From an uncultured Ruminococcus sp. (GTDB taxonomy: Bacteria > Bacillota > Clostridia > Oscillospirales > Acutalibacteraceae), in assembly GCA_934476515.1 (NCBI GenBank), contig CAKSNZ010000004.1, positions 59,997 to 123,996 of the forward strand: a DNA stretch of 64,000 bases. The letters are read 5' to 3'. The notes below the pieces were generated by a model. It was not told where the DNA came from. It made no database searches and was given only the letters and a program-made list of their open reading frames with translations. The position numbers were made by a program, and so were the translations under genes. Shown here in pieces: positions 1 to 8,256 of the stretch. Every line of letters begins with the position of its first letter. Position 1 is the first letter of the stretch.

Positions 1-827
1 TCATTGCCTCTTCTTTCAAATACTGCATGAGGACGAACATTTACAAATACATGTAGATCCCCTGCAGGGCCACCGTTAACACCGTCATTACCATGACCAC
101 CAATGTTAAGAATCTGACCGTCTGCAATACCGGCAGGAATTGTAACATCAACTGACTTTGTCTTACGAATTCTGCCCTTACCGTCACAATGGTGACAAGG
201 TTTTTCAACAATTTTACCTTGACCATGACAAGCGTCACAAGCCTTTTGAGTTTGAACCACACCGAAAGGTGTTCTTTGATTAATTGTCACTCTACCTGAA
301 CCGTTACAAGATGTACAAGTCTTTGGGCTAGTACCCTTTGCGGCACCTGTACCGTTACATTCAGGACAAGTTGAGATAACCTTGTACTGAATCTTTTTTT
401 TAGCACCCTTAGCTGCTTCTTCAAAAGATACATATACACTTGTTTCAACATCAGTACCTCTTCTTGGTGCGTTAGGGTTGGCTCTTCTGCCACCTCCACC
501 AAAGCCACCAAAGCCTCCGAATACAGAGTTGAAAATATCACCTAAGTCAATATCCTGACCAAATGGACTACCACCGGGGCCACCTGCACCAAAGTTAGGG
601 TCAACACCGGCATGGCCAAATTGGTCATATCTTGCTTTCTTTTCTGAGTCAGAAAGCACTTCATATGCTTCATTTACTTCTTTAAATTTTGCTTCAGCCT
701 CTTTATCACCGGGATGTAAGTCAGGGTGATATTTTTTTGCTTGTTGTCTAAAGGCCTTTTTTATATCTTGTTCAGAGGCATTTTTATCAATACCAAGAAC
801 TTCATAGTAATCTCTTTTATCTGCCAT
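1..827 (-). CDS. dnaJ: Chaperone protein DnaJ (partial, C-terminus outside window)
   Basis: Hsp40 co-chaperone that delivers unfolded clients to DnaK and stimulates its ATPase. The visible ~275 residues start MADKRDYYEVLG and include a J domain with the HPD motif (KYHPDLHP), a Gly/Phe-rich linker with repeated GGFGG, and all four CxxCxGxG zinc repeats (CPECNGTG, CTSCNGSG, CDACHGQG, CHHCDGKG). The start is supported by GAGGTG about 8 bases upstream. The remaining ~100 residues run off the window edge. It is the last visible gene of the hrcA-grpE-dnaK-dnaJ cluster but sits 155 bases from dnaK behind its own promoter-like sequence, so it may be partly independent of the hrcA promoter. Confidence 0.97.
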   Translation of the reverse strand, partial: MADKRDYYEVLGIDKNASEQDIKKAFRQQAKKYHPDLHPGDKEAEAKFKEVNEAYEVLSDSEKKARYDQFGHAGVDPNFGAGGPGGSPFGQDIDLGDIFNSVFGGFGGFGGGGRRANPNAPRRGTDVETSVYVSFEEAAKGAKKKIQYKVISTCPECNGTGAAKGTSPKTCTSCNGSGRVTINQRTPFGVVQTQKACDACHGQGKIVEKPCHHCDGKGRIRKTKSVDVTIPAGIADGQILNIGGHGNDGVNGGPAGDLHVFVNVRPHAVFERRGN

Positions 828-868
828 TTATAGTCACCTCGTTTTGAGAGTACATATTTCTGCAGTTA

Positions 869-897
869 ATTATAACTGTACAAATCTATACTTTCAA
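869..897 (-). promoter_or_regulatory. Putative dnaJ promoter
   Basis: On the minus strand TTGAAA (892-897) and TATAAT (869-874) are separated by exactly 17 bases, upstream of the dnaJ start at 827. This is inferred from consensus only. Confidence 0.6.
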
Positions 898-920
898 GTA
901 TTTTTTTAATACAGCACATA

Positions 921-948
921 TCGTTGGGTGGCAAAAGCCACCCAACGA
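921..948 (-). other. Strong hairpin between dnaK and dnaJ, lacking a U-tract
   Basis: A perfect 12-bp stem (TCGTTGGGTGGC paired with GCCACCCAACGA) closes a 4-base loop. Neither strand has a clear T-run directly after it, so it is not a textbook intrinsic terminator. It could mark dnaK mRNA 3' end formation, processing or partial attenuation. Confidence 0.7.
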
Positions 949-982
949 TTCTGTGTTTTGATTATGAGAAAGGAAATACGAA

Positions 983-2827
983 TTAATCTACATCCTTGAA
1001 ATCTGCATCATAAACATTGCCGTCATCACCGTTGTTATTGTTTGGTGCACCACCCATATCAGGAGCTGGGCCAGGCTGAGGCTGACCGTTTGGAGCAGCC
1101 TGCTGATATAGTTTCTGAGAAACTGACATTAATGTTTTTTCTAGGTCTTCCTTAGCTGTCTTGATTAGGTCAGCGTCGTTCTTCTGACAAGCATCCTTAA
1201 CAGCCTGAGCCTTTGTATTTAGAGCAGTCTTGTCTTCTTCTGCTAGTTTGTCGCCATTTTCGTTAACAAGTTTTTCTGCCTGATAAGCCATATTTTCAGC
1301 TTCATTCTTAGCGTCAACTGCTTCTCTTCTCTTTTTATCTTCAGCAGCGAACTGTTCAGCTTCCTTAACAGCCTTATCAATATCGTCCTTGCTCATTGAT
1401 GTTGAGTTACTGATTGTAATTTTCTGTTCTGCACCTGTACCTAGGTCCTTAGCAGATACATTAACGATACCGTTAGCATCAATATCAAAAGTAACTTCAA
1501 TCTGAGGAACACCACGCATTGCAGGAGCGATACCTGTTAGAGCAAATAGACCTAACTGCTTATTATCTCTTGCAAATTCTCTTTCACCCTGTAGAACATT
1601 GATTTCAACCTGTGTCTGGTTATCAGCAGCAGTTGAGAAAATCTGGCTCTTCTTTGTAGGGATTGTTGTGTTTCTGTCGATAATCTTAGTCATTACGCCA
1701 CCCATTGTTTCAACACCTAGTGATAGTGGAGTAACATCTAGAAGTAGTAGGCCATCAACTTCGCCACCAAGAACACCTGCCTGAATAGCTGCACCGATAG
1801 CAACACATTCATCAGGGTTAATGCCCTTAAATGGTTCTTTGCCGATTAAGTTCTTAACAGCTGTCTGAACTGCTGGGATTCTTGAAGAACCACCAACCAT
1901 AAGAACCTTATCAATTTCATTGATTGATAGACCTGAGTCGCTTAAAGCCTGTTTAACAGGACCCATTGTTGACTGTACCAGGTCAGCAGTTAGTTCATCA
2001 AACTTTGCTCTTGATAGAGTTAAGTCAAGGTGCTTAGGACCTGTCTGAGTAGCTGTGATAAATGGTAGGTTAATAGCAGCCTGAGTAACACCTGAAAGTT
2101 CAATCTTAGCCTTTTCAGCTGCTTCCTTTAGTCTCTGCATAGCCATCTTATCAGATGTTAAATCAACACCTTCAGCAGTCTTAAATTCCTGAACCATCCA
2201 ATTAATAATTCTCTGGTCAAAGTCATCACCACCAAGACGGTTATTACCGGCAGTAGCTAGAACTTCCTGAACACCATCGCCCATTTCGATGATACTTACA
2301 TCAAATGTACCACCACCAAGGTCATAAACCATAACCTTCTGGTCGTTTTCTTTATCTACACCATATGATAGAGCAGCAGCTGTTGGTTCGTTGATGATTC
2401 TCTTAACATCAAGACCTGCAATCTTACCTGCATCCTTAGTAGCCTGACGCTGAGCATCTGTAAAGTAAGCAGGAACTGTAATAACTGCCTGAGTTACTGT
2501 TTCACCTAGATAAGCTTCTGCATCTGACTTTAGCTTCTGAAGAATCATTGCTGAAACTTCCTGTGGTGTATATGATTTGTTGTCGATTGTTACCTTATAA
2601 GAAGTACCCATTTCTCTCTTAATTGATGAGATTGTTTTTTCCGGGTTTGTAATAGCCTGACGCTTTGCAACCTGACCAACCATTCTTTCGCCGTCTTTGC
2701 CGAAAGCAACAACTGATGGAGTTGTTCTTGCACCTTCTGCATTAGCGATAACTACAGGTTCGCCACCTTCAATAACTGCTACACATGAGTTTGTTGTACC
2801 TAAGTCAATACCGATTGTCTTTGCCAT
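983..2827 (-). CDS. dnaK: Molecular chaperone DnaK (Hsp70)
   Basis: ATP-dependent Hsp70 chaperone working with DnaJ and GrpE in the cytoplasm. The 614 residues are full length for Gram-positive DnaK. The N-terminal [14 protein letters not shown] phosphate loop, the [20 protein letters not shown] segment, the [11 protein letters not shown] motif and [10 protein letters not shown] mark the nucleotide-binding domain. The substrate-binding part ([32 protein letters not shown]) and a helical lid follow. The C-terminus is Gly/Asn-rich and ends in acidic DADFKDVD. It lies 63 bases downstream of grpE in the hrcA-led operon and is presumably under HrcA/CIRCE control. Confidence 0.98.
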   Translation of the reverse strand: MAKTIGIDLGTTNSCVAVIEGGEPVVIANAEGARTTPSVVAFGKDGERMVGQVAKRQAITNPEKTISSIKREMGTSYKVTIDNKSYTPQEVSAMILQKLKSDAEAYLGETVTQAVITVPAYFTDAQRQATKDAGKIAGLDVKRIINEPTAAALSYGVDKENDQKVMVYDLGGGTFDVSIIEMGDGVQEVLATAGNNRLGGDDFDQRIINWMVQEFKTAEGVDLTSDKMAMQRLKEAAEKAKIELSGVTQAAINLPFITATQTGPKHLDLTLSRAKFDELTADLVQSTMGPVKQALSDSGLSINEIDKVLMVGGSSRIPAVQTAVKNLIGKEPFKGINPDECVAIGAAIQAGVLGGEVDGLLLLDVTPLSLGVETMGGVMTKIIDRNTTIPTKKSQIFSTAADNQTQVEINVLQGEREFARDNKQLGLFALTGIAPAMRGVPQIEVTFDIDANGIVNVSAKDLGTGAEQKITISNSTSMSKDDIDKAVKEAEQFAAEDKKRREAVDAKNEAENMAYQAEKLVNENGDKLAEEDKTALNTKAQAVKDACQKNDADLIKTAKEDLEKTLMSVSQKLYQQAAPNGQPQPGPAPDMGGAPNNNNGDDGNVYDADFKDVD

Positions 2828-2890
2828 AATAAATTACCTCCGAATATATTTACTATATAAATGTTAATTTCTAATTTATGTTAATTGTGA

Positions 2891-3442
2891 TTAATCACAA
2901 TTAGCTACCTGAACCATTGCGTGACGGATAATCTTGTCACCAATCTTGAAACCTTTTTGATAAATCATTGAGATTTGATTTTCTCCAACTTCATCACTTT
3001 CTATCTTAGCAATAGCATTATGAATATTTGGGTCAAATTCATCACCGATTTCACCAAAGGCCTCAACCTTTAACTTATCCATAGAAGTTTTGAACTGGTT
3101 TTGAATCATCTCAAGACCTTTCAAAAATTCCTGTGGTGCATCTTTTGCATTTTGCAAAGCCATTTGTAAAGCATCTGCCATTGGTAGTAACTGTTCAACT
3201 GCCTTTGCTGTTGCATCATCATAAATACCTAATTTTTCTTGTTGTGTACGCTTGCGATAATTATCATACTCAGCTGCAAGTCGCATATATTTTTCTTTTT
3301 CTTTTTTTAGCTCCTCTGTCAGCTTTTCTTCTGCAGTAGGCTCTTTTTCTTCTGTGGCTTCTTCGGCTTTAGTTTCTGTTTCTGTAGCTTCTACAGTTTC
3401 TTCCTGAGCCTTAGAATTTTTCTTCTTTTCTTCTTTAGCCAT
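2891..3442 (-). CDS. grpE: Nucleotide exchange factor GrpE
   Basis: Releases ADP from DnaK to drive the chaperone cycle. The 183-residue protein has a long Lys/Glu-rich low-complexity N-terminus (about residues 1-50), the long helix with YMRLAAEYDNYRKRTQQEK (about 52-70), and the beta-wing region near the C-terminus with GDEFDPNIHNAI and a KGFKIGDKIIRHAMVQV ending typical of GrpE. It starts 11 bases after the hrcA stop, so the two are almost certainly co-transcribed. Confidence 0.96.
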   Translation of the reverse strand: MAKEEKKKNSKAQEETVEATETETKAEEATEEKEPTAEEKLTEELKKEKEKYMRLAAEYDNYRKRTQQEKLGIYDDATAKAVEQLLPMADALQMALQNAKDAPQEFLKGLEMIQNQFKTSMDKLKVEAFGEIGDEFDPNIHNAIAKIESDEVGENQISMIYQKGFKIGDKIIRHAMVQVANCD

Positions 3443-3453
3443 TATTTCATCTC

Positions 3454-4482
3454 CTAATCTGCCTCAAGCAGTTCACTTATTAATTCACCGGACTTTTCAG
3501 CTACATATTCTGTTGCCGAAACAATGTCCTTATAACTCATTCTTTGTGGGCCAATAACGGCAACTGCACCTGCCATTGAACCACCTAAGTTATATCTAGA
3601 AACAACAATTCCCGAATTATAAAGCTCATATTTACCACTTTCCTCGCCAATAATAACCTTTGTACCGGTGTTCATTGTAAGTAATTCGGAAACATTGTTT
3701 TTGTCACTTAAAAACTTTAAAATATCTCTTGCTGAAAAAATATCAAAATCATTTAAGAACAACAACTTAGTCATTCCACTTTCAACTACAGATATGTGAG
3801 AGGCTTCTTTTGCTGCGTCCCTAATTGCCAAAAGAACATTTGGCATAAAGAATGAAAGTTCACCAAAACCTAAAGCAGTGGTTTGGATAAAAGCCTTTGT
3901 AATATCTTTTAGTGGAAGTCCTGCAAAAGATTTGTTAAGTGCTTCATCAAACACTCTAAGCATATCAGGTGTTAAAACAAATTCTGTTCTAAACAACTGA
4001 CTCTTAACCATACCTGTTGAAGTTATCAGTACAACCATACCGGTATATCTGCCTGTTTGTACAAACCTTAGCTTATGGACTCTTGAATTACCCTCAGGAG
4101 GTGTTGTTGCAACTGAAGGCAAACCGGTTAACTCTGTTAATAGAGTTGATGCGGCATTCAGTACACTTTCCGGTGACTCAGCTCTTTTTCTCAAGAAAGA
4201 ATCTGCATATTGGGTAAATCGTGGATTAAGTTCTGTCTTTTCCATTAGGTTATCAATATAATAACGATAACCTTTTTGTGATGGGATTCTACCGGCTGAA
4301 GTATGAGGTTGAATTAAGTAACCTTCATTTTCAAGGGCAGCCATCTCATTTCTAATAGTAGCAGAAGAAACTTCAAAATCTAAAGCAGCTTGAAGTGTTT
4401 TTGAACCTACAGCCTCACCATCGGCAATGTAAGACTCAACAACACAGGAGAGGATTTTCTTTTTTCTGTCTGATAGACTCAT
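3454..4482 (-). CDS. hrcA: Heat-inducible transcription repressor HrcA
   Basis: Represses the class I heat-shock operon by binding CIRCE elements; in the known system its activity depends on GroEL. The 342 residues begin with a winged-helix region (LSDRKKKILSCVVESYIADGEAVGSKTL) containing SSATIRNEMAALE, followed by the HTSAGRIPSQKGYRYYID signature and a GAF-like C-terminal domain ending near VIGPQRMSYKDIVS. It is the first gene of the operon, and two CIRCE-type palindromes sit in its own promoter/leader, so autoregulation is expected. Confidence 0.97.
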   Translation of the reverse strand: MSLSDRKKKILSCVVESYIADGEAVGSKTLQAALDFEVSSATIRNEMAALENEGYLIQPHTSAGRIPSQKGYRYYIDNLMEKTELNPRFTQYADSFLRKRAESPESVLNAASTLLTELTGLPSVATTPPEGNSRVHKLRFVQTGRYTGMVVLITSTGMVKSQLFRTEFVLTPDMLRVFDEALNKSFAGLPLKDITKAFIQTTALGFGELSFFMPNVLLAIRDAAKEASHISVVESGMTKLLFLNDFDIFSARDILKFLSDKNNVSELLTMNTGTKVIIGEESGKYELYNSGIVVSRYNLGGSMAGAVAVIGPQRMSYKDIVSATEYVAEKSGELISELLEAD

Positions 4483-4512
4483 TTAAATCGCCTCACCGTT
4501 TATTCTTCTTGT

Positions 4513-4539
4513 TTAGCACTCTATATACCCGAGTGCTAA
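4513..4539 (-). promoter_or_regulatory. CIRCE operator (perfect)
   Basis: TTAGCACTC, 9 bases, GAGTGCTAA: an exact match to the CIRCE consensus. It lies in the predicted 5' leader of hrcA, about 30 bases before the start codon. Confidence 0.96.
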
Positions 4540-4550
4540 CTACAGTTATT

Positions 4551-4579
4551 ACTTTAGCACCGAGAGTGCTAAAAGTCAA
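4551..4579 (-). promoter_or_regulatory. hrcA operon promoter with embedded compact CIRCE-like palindrome
   Basis: On the minus strand TTGACT (4574-4579) and TAAAGT (4551-4556) are 17 bases apart. The spacer and -10 edge carry TTAGCAC-5 bases-GTGCTAA (4554-4572). Its arms are those of CIRCE, but the inter-arm gap is 8 bases shorter than the usual 13 between the same heptamers. Confidence 0.75.
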
Positions 4580-4674
4580 TACTTTTTTAAAAAAATATCT
4601 GAAAAAATATAGTTTTTCTTTACTTTATTTAAATATGTATATATAATATAAATTGAAAGGTAGGTTTTTCGACT

Positions 4675-4950
4675 ATGAGTGACATTTTACCTTATTTATA
4701 TGCAATCCTTTGGTTCTTACTTGCCATAGGCACTTTTGCAGTTGGGAAAAAAAACAAACTAGGTGCAATTACAGTTGTTGCATCCCTTATGTTTATATTT
4801 ATGGGTGTGTGGTGGCTTATTGACGCTTTACTTCCAGGTGTTAACTTACTAAAAGGCACATATGGAATAATTGTCAGAGTTGTTATTGCAATATTTGTGT
4901 TGATTATGCTATTTATATATTTAAGAATGAAAAAGAACGAGAAAAAATAA
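4675..4950 (+). CDS. Small three-helix membrane protein
   Basis: No family recognised with certainty. The 91 residues contain three hydrophobic segments, roughly residues 5-22 (LYAILWFLLAIGTFAVG), 30-50 (AITVVASLMFIFMGVWWLI) and 64-83 (IIVRVVIAIFVLIMLFIYL), and end in a basic tail (RMKKNEKK). A GAAAGGTAGG ribosome site precedes the ATG. It is transcribed divergently from the hrcA operon and sits alone ahead of rpsT. Function is unknown. Confidence 0.75.
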   Translation: MSDILPYLYAILWFLLAIGTFAVGKKNKLGAITVVASLMFIFMGVWWLIDALLPGVNLLKGTYGIIVRVVIAIFVLIMLFIYLRMKKNEKK

Positions 4951-5049
4951 TTTTCCCTATTTTTTTCGCCACAAATTCTTGTAATTTCCGAAACAGCACC
5001 ACAATATGTAGATTTTTGAAAATATATTTGAAAAATTTTAAAAAAACAC

Positions 5050-5078
5050 TTGCTTTTTTGGAATAATAATGCTACAAT
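5050..5078 (+). promoter_or_regulatory. rpsT promoter
   Basis: TTGCTT (5050-5055) and TACAAT (5073-5078) are spaced by 17 bases, 45 bases upstream of the rpsT start codon. Confidence 0.65.
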
Positions 5079-5122
5079 AAGCCTTGCGTTATGATTTAAT
5101 AATATTTTTTGGAGGTGAGACA

Positions 5123-5377
5123 ATGCCAAACATTAAATCAGCTAAAAAGCGTGTTAAGGTTATCGCTACAAAGACAGAACAGAACAAGATGATTAAGTCT
5201 AACCTAAAGACTACAGTTAAGAAAGCTTATGAAGCAATCGAAAACAACGATGCTAACAAGGCTGAGGCAGTTAGTCTTGCTACAAAGAAGATTGACCAGG
5301 CTGCAGCAAAGAACATTATGCACAAGAACAAAGCTGCTAGAATGAAGTCATCTTTAGCTACTAAGGCAAACGCTTAA
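5123..5377 (+). CDS. rpsT: 30S ribosomal protein S20
   Basis: Small-subunit protein binding the 5' domain of 16S rRNA. The 84-residue product begins [14 protein letters not shown], is very rich in Lys and Ala, and has the [19 protein letters not shown] helix and the [16 protein letters not shown]-terminal motif of S20. The start at 5123 is chosen because GGAGGTGAG lies 5-6 bases upstream; an earlier in-frame ATG at 5084 lies almost on the predicted transcription start and would add a non-conserved extension. The gene is monocistronic, with its own promoter and terminator. Confidence 0.97.
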   Translation: MPNIKSAKKRVKVIATKTEQNKMIKSNLKTTVKKAYEAIENNDANKAEAVSLATKKIDQAAAKNIMHKNKAARMKSSLATKANA

Positions 5378-5390
5378 TTGAATGAAATGT

Positions 5391-5420
5391 AAGCAGAGTG
5401 TTTAACTCTGCTTTTTTCTT
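5391..5420 (+). terminator. rpsT intrinsic terminator
   Basis: A 9-bp stem AAGCAGAGT/ACTCTGCTT with a 5-base loop, followed by a T-rich run. Confidence 0.85.
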
Positions 5421-5441
5421 TTGTAAAATTCACTTGATTTG

Positions 5442-5470
5442 TTGACTAATTTAAATAAAAGTGATAAAAT
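5442..5470 (+). promoter_or_regulatory. Promoter for small membrane protein gene
   Basis: TTGACT (5442-5447), a 17-base spacer and TAAAAT (5465-5470), ahead of the gene at 5527. Confidence 0.7.
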
Positions 5471-5526
5471 AATCTACATTAGATAGACTAATTATATCGA
5501 CTTTGATATTTAGGAGGTATTTCGAG

Positions 5527-5685
5527 ATGAAAAAGATATGTGGAATGAGCGTTAGCGTCTTTGTTGCTTTAGTTTCCTCAGTTGTTGCACTTCTTGCAAC
5601 TGTAACAACCTTCTTTGTTATTAAAGAAAAGAAGAAAAAGGATGACGAAGAACTAGAACGTTACCTAGATAGTTCAATTCAGTAA
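5527..5685 (+). CDS. Small single-pass membrane protein (52 aa)
   Basis: Not assigned to a named family. It starts MKKICGMSVSVFVALVSSVV, forms one hydrophobic helix to about residue 33, then a charged tail (KEKKKKDDEELERYLDSSIQ), so the tail is probably cytoplasmic. The start is fixed by AGGAGG at 5512-5517; an upstream in-frame ATG at 5503 precedes that ribosome site and is unlikely. Its own consensus promoter and terminator make it an independent, probably real small-protein gene. Confidence 0.75.
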   Translation: MKKICGMSVSVFVALVSSVVALLATVTTFFVIKEKKKKDDEELERYLDSSIQ

Positions 5686-5692
5686 TTTTTAG

Positions 5693-5726
5693 GACTGACT
5701 TACTTGGTAGGTCAGTCTTTTTTTGT
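5693..5726 (+). terminator. Intrinsic terminator after the 52-aa gene
   Basis: GACTGACTTAC pairs with GTAGGTCAGTC (one G-T pair) and is followed by a run of T. Confidence 0.85.
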
Positions 5727-5739
5727 ACTGATTACACCC

Positions 5740-5768
5740 TTGTATTTTTAGCGAAAATACAGTAGAAT
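5740..5768 (+). promoter_or_regulatory. Putative prmA promoter
   Basis: TTGTAT (5740-5745), 17 bases, TAGAAT (5763-5768), about 35 bases before the prmA ATG. Confidence 0.55.
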
Positions 5769-5802
5769 TAAAAGGTATTATTATTTTAGGATTGGTGATT
5801 TT

Positions 5803-6720
5803 ATGGATTGGACAGAAATTACTGTTACAATAGACAACAAGGATGTTGACATTACTTCCGATATAGCTAATGAGGTTGTACCTTATGGTATCTATATTGA
5901 GGACTACACAAACCTTGAACAAGATGTTGAAGAAATTGCACACATTGACCTTATTGATGAGGACTTATTAAAAAAGGATAGGACTAAGGCTAAGGTTCAT
6001 ATGTATATTAGTTGTGAGGACAATCCTCTTGAAGCAATCAGTCAGATTTCCGAAAAGTTAAAGGAAGCTAATATTGAATTTACTATTGATTCACTTGACT
6101 GTGCCGATGAGGATTGGCTTAACAACTGGAAACAATATTTTCAGCCTACACCTATTGGCGAAAAGCTACTGATTCGCCCTACATGGAGAGAAAACTATGA
6201 CCCACAGGGCAGAATTGTAATTAACCTAGATCCCGGTCTTGCTTTTGGTACAGGTACTCACGAAACAACAAGCCTATGTCTTGGTGTACTTGAAAAGGTC
6301 GTTACAGAGAATTCTACTGTACTTGATGTTGGTTGTGGCAGTGGTATTCTTGCTATTGCATCTTTATTACTGGGTGCAAAGAAGGCAGTAGGTGTTGATA
6401 TTGACGGTCTTGCAGTTAAGACAGCTAAGGAAAATGCTGAACTTAACAATGTATCGGACCGTTTCACTGCTATTGAAGGTAACTTTACAGAAAAGGTTAC
6501 CGGCAAATATGATATTGTTGTTGCAAACATTGTAGCAGATGCAATTATGTTTCTATCAGAAGGTGTTAAAGAGTTTATGAAAGAGGACTCTATCTACATT
6601 ATGAGTGGTATTATTGACACCAGAGTTGATGAGGTTATTGAGTCAGTTTCAAAGAATTTTGAAATTACAGACAAGTTGTTCTTAAACGGTTGGTACTGTT
6701 TAACTGCAAAAATTAAATAA
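5803..6720 (+). CDS. prmA: Ribosomal protein L11 methyltransferase
   Basis: SAM-dependent methyltransferase that methylates ribosomal protein L11. The 305 residues show an N-terminal substrate-recognition domain starting MDWTEITVTI, the linker motif WLNNWKQYFQP, and the Rossmann fold with DPGLAFGTGTHETTSLCL, LDVGCGSGILAIASLLLGA (SAM site, about residues 173-191) and the catalytic-side VANIVADAI loop. Length and motif order match PrmA. In many Clostridia it lies near dnaK/dnaJ, which fits this context. Confidence 0.95.
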   Translation: MDWTEITVTIDNKDVDITSDIANEVVPYGIYIEDYTNLEQDVEEIAHIDLIDEDLLKKDRTKAKVHMYISCEDNPLEAISQISEKLKEANIEFTIDSLDCADEDWLNNWKQYFQPTPIGEKLLIRPTWRENYDPQGRIVINLDPGLAFGTGTHETTSLCLGVLEKVVTENSTVLDVGCGSGILAIASLLLGAKKAVGVDIDGLAVKTAKENAELNNVSDRFTAIEGNFTEKVTGKYDIVVANIVADAIMFLSEGVKEFMKEDSIYIMSGIIDTRVDEVIESVSKNFEITDKLFLNGWYCLTAKIK

Positions 6721-6791
6721 TTCATATATCTATCACATAGATACTTTATAATACTAACTAACAAAAATTTTATCCTTCGGAGGGAATAATA

Positions 6792-7316
6792 ATGAATAAG
6801 AAAAACACAATAAACTTAATCCTATCTGCTTTTTTGGTAATTGCTTTTATAGTATGCACATACTTCTTTAGCACACTTAACCAGGCAACTACAGTTCAAA
6901 GCGTAATCAACGCACTTGTAACAGTAGTATTCGGCTTAATTCTATTTTATGCAACAAGAGTTGGTGACGGTAAGCCTGTAAAGAGATTTAGTGTTGCTAC
7001 ACTGATTATTATGGTATTACCTTCACTTTACATTTTACTTACAAGTCTTGCACCAACACTACCACTGGGCGATACACTTGGCAACAGCTCTATTGTTGTT
7101 TGCTTAGCAGGTGTAGCTCTTGGTTACGGTATTCCATATACATTCCTAAGCGGCTTTGAAGTAGAAAAGGAAGAAGCAGAAGAAGGCAATGTTGAAGGTG
7201 GCATTATGGAAGAAATTGATGCTACAGATGAAAACGAAACTGACGAAACAGAAGATCTTGAACAGAACGAGGAAGTAACAGAGGATGACACTCCTGTTGA
7301 AGATAATCAAGAATAA
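6792..7316 (+). CDS. Membrane protein with acidic C-terminal tail
   Basis: No named family recognised. The 174 residues have four hydrophobic segments (about residues 8-27, 36-55, 70-90 and 98-118), then an Asp/Glu-rich tail of ~50 residues (EVEKEEAEEGNVEGG onward) that should be cytoplasmic and disordered. The ribosome site CGGAGGG is 9 bases before the ATG. It ends 14 bases before the Mrp-type gene, suggesting co-transcription. Function is unknown. Confidence 0.8.
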   Translation: MNKKNTINLILSAFLVIAFIVCTYFFSTLNQATTVQSVINALVTVVFGLILFYATRVGDGKPVKRFSVATLIIMVLPSLYILLTSLAPTLPLGDTLGNSSIVVCLAGVALGYGIPYTFLSGFEVEKEEAEEGNVEGGIMEEIDATDENETDETEDLEQNEEVTEDDTPVEDNQE

Positions 7317-7330
7317 AAAGAGGTAATAAA

Positions 7331-8161
7331 ATGGGTTGTACTCACGATTGTTCTAGTTGTGGCGAAAGTTGCAACAGTAAAAAACCGGAAAATTTAATTG
7401 AAAAGTTAAATCAATACAGTTCAGTAAAAAAGGTAATCGGTGTTGTATCCGGCAAAGGTGGTGTAGGCAAGAGCCTTGTAACATCTACACTTGCCGTTAC
7501 AATGAACAGAAAGGGCTATAAGACAGCAATTCTTGATGCTGATATTACCGGTCCTTCTATTCCAAAATCTTTTGGCATACACGAAAAGGCAAAGGGTAAT
7601 GATGACGGTATCTTCCCTGCAAAAACTAAAGATGGCATTGATATTATGTCTATTAACCTACTGCTACCTGACGAAACAAGTCCTGTAGTATGGAGAGGTC
7701 CTGTAATTGCCGGTGCAGTTAAACAGTTTTGGACTGATGTTATTTGGAGTGATATTGACTATATGTTTGTTGATATGCCTCCGGGAACAGGTGATGTTCC
7801 TCTAACAGTATTCCAAAGTCTTCCTGTTGACGGTATAATCATCGTAACTTCACCTCAGGAACTTGTATCTATGATTGTAGAAAAAGCCGTTAATATGGCA
7901 AATATAATGAATATTCCTATCCTTGGTATTGTAGAGAATATGAGTTACTTTAAGTGTCCTGATTGTGGCAAAGAACATAAGATTTATGGAGAAAGCCACA
8001 TTGAGGAAATTGCAAAGAAAAACAATCTTGAAGTTCTTGCAAAGTTACCTATCGACCCAAGTATAGCCAAGCTGGTTGATGCCGGTGAAGTAGAAAACTT
8101 CAGTGGCGACTTTATGGATAATGTCGCAAAGAAAGTTGAAACAACTTGTAAAATTAAATAA
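7331..8161 (+). CDS. Mrp/NBP35-type Fe-S cluster carrier ATPase
   Basis: P-loop ATPase of the Mrp/NBP35/ApbC family, which binds and delivers Fe-S clusters. The 276 residues contain the deviant Walker A GKGGVGKS (about residue 40-47), DADITGPSIP, the MPPGTGD switch and a C-terminal CPDC pair. An unusual feature for bacterial Mrp is the N-terminal cysteine cluster (C3, C7, C10, C14), reminiscent of the N-terminal ferredoxin-like cluster of NBP35. That makes two potential cluster sites. The neighbour upstream is an unknown membrane protein. Confidence 0.9.
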   Translation: MGCTHDCSSCGESCNSKKPENLIEKLNQYSSVKKVIGVVSGKGGVGKSLVTSTLAVTMNRKGYKTAILDADITGPSIPKSFGIHEKAKGNDDGIFPAKTKDGIDIMSINLLLPDETSPVVWRGPVIAGAVKQFWTDVIWSDIDYMFVDMPPGTGDVPLTVFQSLPVDGIIIVTSPQELVSMIVEKAVNMANIMNIPILGIVENMSYFKCPDCGKEHKIYGESHIEEIAKKNNLEVLAKLPIDPSIAKLVDAGEVENFSGDFMDNVAKKVETTCKIK

Positions 8162-8171
8162 TCAAGATAAA

Positions 8172-8200
8172 AAAGGACTTGCTTAACTGCAAGTCCTTTA
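8172..8200 (+). terminator. Terminator after the Mrp-type gene
   Basis: An 11-bp stem AAAGGACTTGC/GCAAGTCCTTT with a 6-base loop and a T-rich 3' side. Confidence 0.8.
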
Positions 8201-8224
8201 ATTTTGCCTTATTTAGATACAAAA

Positions 8225-8248
8225 AAGTGGTGCTGAAAAGCACCACTT
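8225..8248 (-). terminator. Terminator of the FN3 protein gene
   Basis: A 10-bp stem AAGTGGTGCT/AGCACCACTT with a GAAA-type loop, followed on the minus strand by TTTTTT. Confidence 0.85.
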
Positions 8249-8256
8249 AATTTTTA

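Noticed and set aside
1599..1784. Open frame opposite dnaK
   Set aside because: It lies antisense to a strongly conserved gene, has no ribosome site, and its sequence is explained by dnaK codons.
4692..5129. 145-codon minus-strand frame opposite the 91-aa membrane protein
   Set aside because: It has no ribosome site, overlaps the rpsT promoter and start, and lacks protein-like features beyond the reverse of hydrophobic codons.
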